In this document: positions 57,743 to 64,000 of the stretch, piece by piece
How the letters are laid out: the number at the start of each line of letters is the position of its first letter
How positions within the stretch are numbered: position 1 is the first letter of the stretch
From: Methylopila sp. Yamaguchi
GTDB lineage: Bacteria; Pseudomonadota; Alphaproteobacteria; Rhizobiales; Methylopilaceae
DNA length: 64,000 nt
Reading direction: 5' to 3'
NCBI RefSeq assembly: GCF_002897035.1
Contig: NZ_BAUX01000010.1
Coordinates: 62,001-126,000 of the forward strand
Translations under genes and position numbers: made by a program
Notes under the pieces: model-generated
Database searches by the model: none
The model's input: only the letters and a program-made list of their open reading frames with translations
What the model was told of the DNA's origin: nothing

Positions 57743-59295
57743 GCGGCCGCCTCCGGCTCCACGTAGCGGGGGAACACCGGCTGCGGCGCGGGGAAGACCG
57801 TCCCTGGCGACAGACGGCCGGTCGCGCCGAGCACGTCGAAGCTTCGCGCGTCGTCGGCCACGCCGAGCAGATCGAGCAGCTTGGCCGCCGCGGCAGGGGT
57901 GAACGGCTGCACCAGGATCGCGACGTTCCGGACCGCTTCCGCCGTCACATAGAGCACCGTCGCCATGCGCTCCGGGTCAGTCTTCTTCAGCGCCCAGGGC
58001 TCCGCGTTGGCGAAGTAGCGGTTGGTCTCCGCCACCACCTGCCAGATGGCGCCGAGCGCCTGATGCAGCGCGAGGTCGTCGAAGGCGGCGCGCACCGTCC
58101 CGGCGAGACCATCGACCGCCGCCAGGATCGCCTCGTCGGCGGCGGCGAGGGCTGCCGGCGCAGGCGCCCTGCCCTCGCAATTCTTGCCGATCATCGACAG
58201 CGACCGCTGCGCCAGATTGCCGAGATCGTTGGCGAGATCGGCGTTGATGCGGCCGACGATCGCCTCGTGGCTGTAGGAGCCGTCCTGTCCGAACGGGGCC
58301 TCGCGCAGCAGGAAGTACCGAACCGCGTCCACGCCGTAGCCCTCGGCCAGCGCGAAGGGGTCGACGACGTTGCCGACCGACTTCGACATCTTCTCCCCTC
58401 GATTGTAGAGGAAGCCGTGCGCGAACACCCGCTTCGGCAGGGGCAGTCCCGCCGACATCAGGAAAGCCGGCCAGAACACCGTGTGGAAGCGGATGATGTC
58501 CTTGCCGATGACATGTAGATCCGCGGGCCACCACTTCGCCGCAGCCTCCTCGTCCGCGGGAAAGCCTGCGCCGGTGAGGTAGTTCGTCAAGGCGTCGACC
58601 CAGACATACATGACATGCTTTGGGTCGTTCGGCACCGGCACGCCCCAGTCGAACGTGGTGCGGCTGATCGAGAGGTCCGATAGGCCGCGCTTCACGAAGG
58701 CCAGCACCTCGTTGCGCCGCGCGTCCGGCCCGATGAAGCCGGGCTGGTCCTCGTAGAGCTTCAGCAGCCGATCCTGATAGGCGGAGAGCCTGAAGAAGTA
58801 GCTTTCCTCCACCACCCATTCGACCGGCGCGCCGGTGGGCGCCTTGCGCGTTCCGTCAGGGGCGAGCGTCGTCTCGGCCTCGTCGAAATATGCCTCGTCG
58901 CGGACGGAGTACCAGCCTTCGTACTTGCCCAGATAGATGTCGCCGGCGGCCTGCATCCGCCGCCACAGCTCCTGGCTCGCGGCGTAATGGTCGGCGTCGG
59001 TGGTGCGGATGAAGCGGTCGAACGAGACGCCGTAGAGTTCGTCCATGGCCTTGAAGCGCGCCGCGTTCCGGGTCGCCCAGTCGAAAGGGCTGACGCCTTC
59101 GCGCGCGGCCGTCTGGGCCATCTTCAGGCCGTGCTCGTCCGTGCCGGTCAAGAAGCGCACTTCGCGGCCGTCGAGCCGGTGGAACCGCGCGACGGCGTCC
59201 GTCGCGATCGCTTCGTAGACATGGCCGATGTGCGGCACGCCGTTCGGATAGGCGATTGCGGTCGTGACGTAGTAGGGGCTCTTGGACGTCGCCAT
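57739..59295 (-). CDS. metG: Methionyl-tRNA synthetase (MetG)
   Basis: Class I synthetase charging tRNA-Met, 518 residues, short form without a C-terminal tRNA-binding domain. HIGH appears as 'PHIGHVYEA' (His22-His25), KMSKS as 'EKMSKSVGN' near residues 302-306. No zinc-knuckle cysteines are visible in the connective segment, placing it in the zinc-less class. 30 bp downstream of holB, overlap with tatD. Confidence 0.96.
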   Translation of the reverse strand: MATSKSPYYVTTAIAYPNGVPHIGHVYEAIATDAVARFHRLDGREVRFLTGTDEHGLKMAQTAAREGVSPFDWATRNAARFKAMDELYGVSFDRFIRTTDADHYAASQELWRRMQAAGDIYLGKYEGWYSVRDEAYFDEAETTLAPDGTRKAPTGAPVEWVVEESYFFRLSAYQDRLLKLYEDQPGFIGPDARRNEVLAFVKRGLSDLSISRTTFDWGVPVPNDPKHVMYVWVDALTNYLTGAGFPADEEAAAKWWPADLHVIGKDIIRFHTVFWPAFLMSAGLPLPKRVFAHGFLYNRGEKMSKSVGNVVDPFALAEGYGVDAVRYFLLREAPFGQDGSYSHEAIVGRINADLANDLGNLAQRSLSMIGKNCEGRAPAPAALAAADEAILAAVDGLAGTVRAAFDDLALHQALGAIWQVVAETNRYFANAEPWALKKTDPERMATVLYVTAEAVRNVAILVQPFTPAAAAKLLDLLGVADDARSFDVLGATGRLSPGTVFPAPQPVFPRYVEPEAAA

Positions 59296-59325
59296 CGCTC
59301 GTCAGATGTCTTGCGCCGGCCGCCG

Positions 59326-60384
59326 TCAGCGGCGCGCGAGGCCGGCGAGTTGGGCGAGCGTCTCCAGAACGAAGGGCCGGCGGTCGAGGTTGAAGGTCTC
59401 GGTGTCCCGCGCGGCGCGGGCGGTTTTTTCCCACACCTCCGCAAACCGCGCAAGGCGCGCCTCCCCCGCCGCGGCTCCGGCGCGCACCCGAGCGTGGAGC
59501 CAGTCTCCGACCAGCGACACGAACAGACCGAAGCGCTGCTCGGCGCCGCGCTTGGCGAGGTCCTCGGCCAGCGCGTGGCTCGCCTTGACGTCGACGTCGG
59601 GGAGGCGGTCGAGCAGGCTGGAGACCACGCGGTGCAGGGACGCGCCGTCGCTTGCGAGCAGCGACAGGGCGTGCGCAACGCTGCCTTCGCTCAATGCCGC
59701 GGCCGTGTCGAGCGCGTCGTCGTCGTGCTCTTCGGCGATCTCGGACAAGCGGCCGAGGACGGCGCGCACTTCGGACGAGGCGAGCGGCGCCAAGGGCAAG
59801 GCGCGACAACGCGAGCGCACCGGCGCGGGCAAGCCGCGCGGGGCGGCGGAGAGCAGGACGAAGATCGCCCGCGGCGGCGGCTCCTCCAGCACCTTGAGCA
59901 AAGCGTTCGCCGCGGCGCCGTTCATGTCGTCGGCCGTGTCCACAATTGCGACCCGCCAGCCGCCCTCGCCCGCCGTCGACCCGAAGAATCCGGTGGCGCG
60001 CCGGACGTCGTCCACTCGGATGTCCCCGTAAAACGCCTTGCGGTCCGCGTTCCAGCCGCGGCGCAGCACGAGAAGATCGGGATGCGACAGCCGGGCGACC
60101 CACCTCGCCGCGGGATGGTCCATCGACACGGCGAGGGATGCGGCCCCCGCGGCCTCCGCCGGATCGGGGTGCGCCAAGACAAAGCGCGCAAGTCGGTAGG
60201 CGAGCGTCGCCTTGCCGATCCCCTCCGGTCCCGAGACCAGCCACGCGTGATGCATGCGGTTCGAGCCGTAGGCCGCCGCGAGCTCGTGCTCCGCCGCCCG
60301 ATGGCCCACGAGCCCCTCGGTCTCGCGGGGGTGCGGGCAGCCCTCGCGACGGTCGGACTCGGGGGCGCCGTCGGCGTCGCTCAT
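59326..60384 (-). CDS. holB: DNA polymerase III subunit delta' (HolB)
   Basis: Clamp-loader subunit. 352 residues; P-loop-like 'VSGPEGIGKATLAYRLA', 'MNGAAANALLKVLEEPPPRA' and the arginine-finger sensor 'RGLPAPVRSRCRALPL' with SRC. The four cysteines of the E. coli delta' zinc module are not present. ATG at 60384 overlaps the tmk stop by four bases; an extension to 60429 lies within tmk. Confidence 0.95.
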   Translation of the reverse strand: MSDADGAPESDRREGCPHPRETEGLVGHRAAEHELAAAYGSNRMHHAWLVSGPEGIGKATLAYRLARFVLAHPDPAEAAGAASLAVSMDHPAARWVARLSHPDLLVLRRGWNADRKAFYGDIRVDDVRRATGFFGSTAGEGGWRVAIVDTADDMNGAAANALLKVLEEPPPRAIFVLLSAAPRGLPAPVRSRCRALPLAPLASSEVRAVLGRLSEIAEEHDDDALDTAAALSEGSVAHALSLLASDGASLHRVVSSLLDRLPDVDVKASHALAEDLAKRGAEQRFGLFVSLVGDWLHARVRAGAAAGEARLARFAEVWEKTARAARDTETFNLDRRPFVLETLAQLAGLARR

Positions 60385-61031
60385 TGGACGATTCCGGCCA
60401 TCAGCAGCCGGCGCTCGACCGCTTCCCACACCCGCTGCTCGACCGCGTCGGCGTCGCCGCCCGCGTCAATCAAAAGGCAGCGCTCGGGCTCGGACCGCGC
60501 GATCTCGACAAAAGCGCGGCGCAGTCGTTCGTGGAACGAGCCGCCCTCTGCCTCGAATCGGTCCGGCGCGGCCAGCGCGCCCGCCCGCAGCCTCGCACGC
60601 TCAAGCCCGACCGCGGCCGGCGCGTCGAGGATCAGGGTCAGGTCCGGCCTGGTCTGGCCCGCCGCGACTTTCTCGAAGGCCCGAATCAGCTCCGGCTCGA
60701 CTCCTCCAAGCGCGCCCTGATAGGCGCGGGTCGAATCGATGAAGCGGTCGCACAGCGCCCAGACGCCGCGCTCGAGCGCTGGCCGGATGGTGCGCTCCAC
60801 GTGGTCGGCGCGCGCAGCAGCGACCAGCACCGTCTCCGCCAGCGGACCGAACCGCTTGGCGCCGCCCGACAGCAGCACGTCCCTGAGCGCCTCAGCGCGC
60901 GGCGAGCCGCCGGGCTCGCGCGTGACGATCACCTCGACGCCTCCCCGCTCGAGAGCCGCAGCCAGACGCTTGAGCTGAGTCGACTTGCCGACCCCCTCCC
61001 CGCCTTCGAACGTGATGAAGCGTCCGCGCAT
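60381..61031 (-). CDS. tmk: Thymidylate kinase (Tmk)
   Basis: Phosphorylates dTMP to dTDP. 216 residues: P-loop 'FEGGEGVGKSTQLKRLA', the DR(Y/F/H) motif in 'LCDRFIDSTRAYQGA' and lid 'RTRP'-type basic patch around 'DLTLILDAPAAVGLERARLR'. It abuts the DD-carboxypeptidase-like gene (1 base) and overlaps holB, the conserved rlpA-dac-tmk-holB-metG order. Confidence 0.96.
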   Translation of the reverse strand: MRGRFITFEGGEGVGKSTQLKRLAAALERGGVEVIVTREPGGSPRAEALRDVLLSGGAKRFGPLAETVLVAAARADHVERTIRPALERGVWALCDRFIDSTRAYQGALGGVEPELIRAFEKVAAGQTRPDLTLILDAPAAVGLERARLRAGALAAPDRFEAEGGSFHERLRRAFVEIARSEPERCLLIDAGGDADAVEQRVWEAVERRLLMAGIVQ

Positions 61032-62246
61032 TCAGATTTTCGCGGCCACCTGGCCGAAGAGGTCACCGACAAGTTCGAGAGCGCCGTCGATCGCCCGACG
61101 TCCGAGATCGCCGACGGGAACGTCCTCTGCCGCCGTCAGGGCGGTCTCGACGGTCAGCGTCTCGCCCCGCCACACCCGCAGCGTGCCGACGCGGGTCCCG
61201 CGCGCGATAGGCGCCTGCAGCGGGCCGTCGTAGGTCACCCGCGCCACGATTCGCGCGTCGTCGCCCTTCGGCGTCAGCAGCGCGACCGGCCCCGGGGCTA
61301 CCAGCGGCACGTAACGGCGCTCCCCGCCGAAAACCCGCGCCTCGGCCACGGCCTCGTCGGCGGCGAAGATCTGGCGCTCTTCGAACGCCGTGAAGCCCCA
61401 GTCCAGCAGCTTCCTCGCCTCGTCCGACCGCGCCTTCGCCGTCTCTAGGCCCATCAGCACCACGATTAGCCGACGCCCGTCGCGGAACACGGAGCCCACG
61501 AGGCTGAAGCCGCCGTCCTCGGTCCAGCCCGTCTTGAGTCCATCGGCGCCGGCGTAGTCCGCTAGCAAGGGGTTGCGATTGCGCTGGGAGATCTTGTTCC
61601 AGGTGAATTCTGGCTCTCGGAAGGTCGGATACCGCTCGGGATAGGATCGTATGAGATGCTCGGCGAGCTTCGCCACGTCGCGCGCCGTCATGCGCTGCTC
61701 CGGGTCGGGCTGGCCGGTCGCGTTGCGAAAGGTCGAGCGGGCGAGCCCGAGCTCCCGGGCGCGCGCGTTCATCAACTCGGCGAAGGCCGGCTCGGACCCG
61801 GCGAGGCCGGCCGCGAGCGTGATCGCGGCGTCGCCGCCGGATTGCACGATCACGCCGCGCAGCAGATCGGCGACGGCGACCTCCGAGTTGAGCTTCGCGA
61901 ACATCGCAGAACCGCGCGAGGGCGCACCGCCCCGCCGCCAGGCGTCCTCGGTGATTTTGAACGTTTGGTCCGGCTTCAGGCGCCCGTCGTCCAGCGCCTG
62001 AAACACAAGCTCGACGGTCATCAGCGTGGCCATGCTGGCGGGCGGCGACGGCAGGTCGGCCTGCTTGGCGTAGAGCACCGAGCCGGAAGTCACGTCATAG
62101 AGATAGGCGATGGGCGCCGCTGTCTTGAAGTCCTTCGCGGCGGCGGACGCCGCCTCAGCCGCGCCGGCGGCGGCCACGGAGAGCGCGAGACCGGCGCAGA
62201 CGCCCTTCAGCGGCGACGCAAGCCGGGCCAAGATTCGGATCAACAT
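61032..62246 (-). CDS. D-alanyl-D-alanine carboxypeptidase-like protein with degenerate active site
   Basis: 404-residue periplasmic PBP5/DacF-type protein: signal peptide 1-33, peptidase S11 domain about 40-280, and a C-terminal beta domain. Of the three active-site motifs only KTG is intact ('GADGLKTGWTEDG', Lys238). SxxK is 'SMAT' at 71-74, so the general-base lysine is threonine (ACG where AAG would be expected), and SxN is 'SGG' at 136-138. The frame is otherwise whole and conserved, so it is either a non-catalytic cell-wall-binding homologue or has changed chemistry. ATG at 62246; an extension to 62306 is not conserved. Ends directly before tmk. Confidence 0.88.
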   Translation of the reverse strand: MLIRILARLASPLKGVCAGLALSVAAAGAAEAASAAAKDFKTAAPIAYLYDVTSGSVLYAKQADLPSPPASMATLMTVELVFQALDDGRLKPDQTFKITEDAWRRGGAPSRGSAMFAKLNSEVAVADLLRGVIVQSGGDAAITLAAGLAGSEPAFAELMNARARELGLARSTFRNATGQPDPEQRMTARDVAKLAEHLIRSYPERYPTFREPEFTWNKISQRNRNPLLADYAGADGLKTGWTEDGGFSLVGSVFRDGRRLIVVLMGLETAKARSDEARKLLDWGFTAFEERQIFAADEAVAEARVFGGERRYVPLVAPGPVALLTPKGDDARIVARVTYDGPLQAPIARGTRVGTLRVWRGETLTVETALTAAEDVPVGDLGRRAIDGALELVGDLFGQVAAKI

Positions 62247-62349
62247 CGTCACGCCCGTCGTTCGCGCTCGTCGAGCCTCACGATACGCCGGAGGCACAGG
62301 GGGCACAATCGACCGATCCCCCGCGCGACGTTCACGTCACGCGACAGGG

Positions 62350-63657
62350 TTAGCGGAGATTGGAGTACGCGCTGGCGGCGCCGAGGCTCGGCTCCTGGCT
62401 GCGGACGAAAGCCGGCGTGTCGCCAAAACCTTCGAAGCTCGCGGCGATCCGCGCGGCGACGGCCGGATTCTGCGCCGGCCGAAGCGTCGGAGCGGGTTCG
62501 TCAGGCGTCTCGGTCCCGGGGAGCTGCGGGGCGACGGCGGCAAGCACCGGCTCCTCCGTCGGCTTCACCACACGCTTGGCCGTCGTCTTCGGCGCCGACG
62601 CGTGCGCGGCAGGAGCCGGCGCCGCCGCGGTCGCCGCCAGCCGGGCCTCCGCCGTGCTCGCGGGCGCCTTGGCGTCGAGCGGCTTCACCTCCGCCAGCTT
62701 GGCCTTCGGCTCCGCCGCGACGCGCGGCGCGGCCGCGATCCGCGGTTCGGTGTTCGGCGTTCCGGCCAAGCCCTCAGGCGCCGCCTGCCGGGCGACGACG
62801 GTCGGCTTCGCCGCCGGGATCGGAACCAGGGCGGCCGCCTGCGCCGGCGCGTAGGCCGTCGTCAGATTGGTCTCGACCTTCGAAGCGGGAGCCTCGGCGC
62901 TCGCCACAACCGTCAGATCGGCGGAAGGCGCGGCGCGGCCCAGTAGCTCGGCGTCGGACACCGGCTTCAGGCTCGCAAGCTGCACGCCCTCGGGCGCGGC
63001 GGGGCGGCCGAATTCCTTGTAGGTCGCGAGCAACTGCCGATCGTCGGTGCCCGCCAGAGGGGCGAGCCCGACATAGTCGATCTTGACCGCCCCCACGCCC
63101 GCGCGGCGGAAGCCGAGCACGTCGGCTGTCCGCTGCGAGACGTCGATCAGTCGCCCTTTGTGGAACGGTCCGCGGTCGTTGACGCGCACGACGACCGATC
63201 GCCCGTTGGTGACGTTCGTCACGCGGACGTAGGAGGGCAGCGGCAGCGACGGATGCGCGGCGCTGAGCGAGGCCGAATCGAAGACCTCGCCGTTGGCCGT
63301 GCGGCGGCCATGGAACCGGGCGCCATAGAAGGACGCCAAGCCGACGCCGACCGGACCGGGCTTGCGCGCCGCCGGCGAGTAAACCTTCCCGGCGACCTGG
63401 TACGTCTTGCCGACGCTGTAGACCCCGCCGCCTTTCGGCACGGGCTTGCCGGCGGCGACGACCTGCGGGCTGACCGCGACGCCAAGCGCCGGGTCGACCG
63501 TCGGCGCCACGGCTGCGGTCTTGGTCGGCTGGGTCTGCGCCGAACAGGCGGCGAGCGCGGCGCAGGCGGCGATAACGGCGACCTGGGGAATGCGGAAGGC
63601 GAATGGAACGACCGATCGACGGTTCTGCGCTCGGGTGACCGTCGCTGCGTCGTTCAT
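62350..63657 (-). CDS. rlpA: Septal ring lytic transglycosylase RlpA family lipoprotein
   Basis: 435-residue outer-membrane lipoprotein that cleaves naked glycan strands at septa. Signal peptide with a lipobox 'LAAC' (cysteine near residue 38), double-psi beta-barrel domain around 100-190 ('GLASFYGARFHGRRTANGEV', 'VRVNDRGPFHKGRLIDVSQR'), then a long Ala/Pro/Lys-rich tail. No SPOR domain is visible, unlike E. coli RlpA, so septal targeting would need another signal. I start at ATG 63657. About 100 bp separate it from the carboxypeptidase-like gene. Confidence 0.9.
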   Translation of the reverse strand: MNDAATVTRAQNRRSVVPFAFRIPQVAVIAACAALAACSAQTQPTKTAAVAPTVDPALGVAVSPQVVAAGKPVPKGGGVYSVGKTYQVAGKVYSPAARKPGPVGVGLASFYGARFHGRRTANGEVFDSASLSAAHPSLPLPSYVRVTNVTNGRSVVVRVNDRGPFHKGRLIDVSQRTADVLGFRRAGVGAVKIDYVGLAPLAGTDDRQLLATYKEFGRPAAPEGVQLASLKPVSDAELLGRAAPSADLTVVASAEAPASKVETNLTTAYAPAQAAALVPIPAAKPTVVARQAAPEGLAGTPNTEPRIAAAPRVAAEPKAKLAEVKPLDAKAPASTAEARLAATAAAPAPAAHASAPKTTAKRVVKPTEEPVLAAVAPQLPGTETPDEPAPTLRPAQNPAVAARIAASFEGFGDTPAFVRSQEPSLGAASAYSNLR

Positions 63658-63844
63658 GCCGTCCGTCCTCGCATGCGCCGGGGACGCAGACACGAAGGCG
63701 CATGAAGCGCTTCCCCATCCGTCAGCGCTGTCGCGCCGCCCGCCCCCGTTCGATGGCGCGCCAGAAGCGCGCCGGGATCACAGTTATGAACGAAGCTTCG
63801 TAAAAAAGGCAAGAGTGGGGCGTTTGCGCCACATTTCCTACCGA

Positions 63845-64000
63845 TCACTTCGCGATGCGGGCTGTTCCCTTCAGCCCGTCATCGCGCACCCAGGCGATCT
63901 TGTCGCCGCCCAAGCTCGCGACCGTGAAGCAAAACGCTTTGCCGTCGTACCAGGTGCGCCACTTCTGGCAGAGTTTCGCGCCGTCCACCCACCAGCGCCC
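63845..64000 (-). CDS. C-terminal end of an unidentified protein (5' end beyond window)
   Basis: Only the last 51 codons are visible, running from the right edge to the TGA at 63845-63847. They read 'WWVDGAKLCQKWRTWYDGKA' and 'FCFTVASLGGDKIAWVRDDG' before 'LKGTARIAK': Trp/Cys-rich, two cysteines, like the periplasmic DUF995-type modules of Rhizobiales. The family is only a suggestion. The 187-bp gap to rlpA contains AT-rich DNA near 63785-63815 but no clear promoter. Confidence 0.55.
   Translation of the reverse strand, partial: GRWWVDGAKLCQKWRTWYDGKAFCFTVASLGGDKIAWVRDDGLKGTARIAK

Overview
The window is GC-rich chromosomal DNA (codon third positions are overwhelmingly G or C) from an alphaproteobacterium, most likely order Hyphomicrobiales (Rhizobiales). 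This rests on gene order and on family features: the run rpsB-tsf-pyrH-frr-uppS-cdsA-dxr-rseP-bamA-lpxD-fabZ-lpxA-lpxI-lpxB, use of LpxI rather than LpxH, a C-terminally extended ribosomal protein S2, a dihydroorotase homologue without metal ligands behind pyrB, DUF2865 and DUF6064 proteins, and palindromic intergenic repeats of the 'GTCATGCCCGG...' type. Genus cannot be fixed from the sequence alone. I see no tRNA, rRNA, CRISPR array, transposase or phage gene; this is core genome with small accessory islands.

Layout. 1-5.2 kb: comEC (cut by the left edge), divergent from gltX and gltA (terminator behind it). 5.2-9.9 kb: a minus-strand four-gene catabolic cassette (amidase, dihydroxyacetone kinase DhaKL, RidA, D-serine dehydratase/D-threonine-aldolase-like enzyme) lying between lpxB and gltA. 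9.9-24.5 kb: a minus-strand cell-envelope and translation block. Read in its own direction it runs rpsB, tsf, pyrH, frr, uppS, cdsA, dxr, rseP, bamA, terminator, lpxD, fabZ, lpxA, lpxI, lpxB. It makes ribosome and nucleotide factors, then isoprenoid and phospholipid precursors, outer-membrane assembly machinery and lipid A. lpxB carries a one-base frameshift in a run of five C.

24.7-34.2 kb: mixed genes: DUF2865 protein, parC, Tat-type aldo/keto reductase, DUF6064 membrane protein, recO, a CDF-type transporter, a divergent HxlR regulator/alcohol dehydrogenase pair with a palindromic operator candidate, and a small AT-richer secreted orphan. 34.2-40 kb: eno, queF, a DUF1835 protein, a TerB-like membrane protein, kdsA and a VOC protein, punctuated by palindromic repeats. 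40-43.7 kb: gatC-gatA-chorismate mutase-gatB. 43.9-47.4 kb: an MBL hydrolase, ruvX, and an AEC permease bracketed by two paralogous glycine-rich secreted proteins.

47.5-55.3 kb, plus strand: pyrB-pyrC'-plsY-dprA, then topA and a small secreted protein, with one tiny conserved-looking gene antisense between dprA and topA. 55.4-64 kb, minus strand: rlpA, a penicillin-binding-protein-like DD-carboxypeptidase homologue that has lost two of its three active-site motifs, then tmk-holB-metG-tatD-MBL hydrolase in overlapping order, a GST, and a truncated gene at the right edge. comEC and dprA together show that two parts of the DNA-uptake pathway are present.

Most worth a second look: the translationally coupled D-serine dehydratase/RidA pair, the DD-carboxypeptidase without its catalytic lysine, the lpxB frameshift, the PyrC' pseudoenzyme, the CDF protein with an altered metal site, and the nested palindromic repeats.
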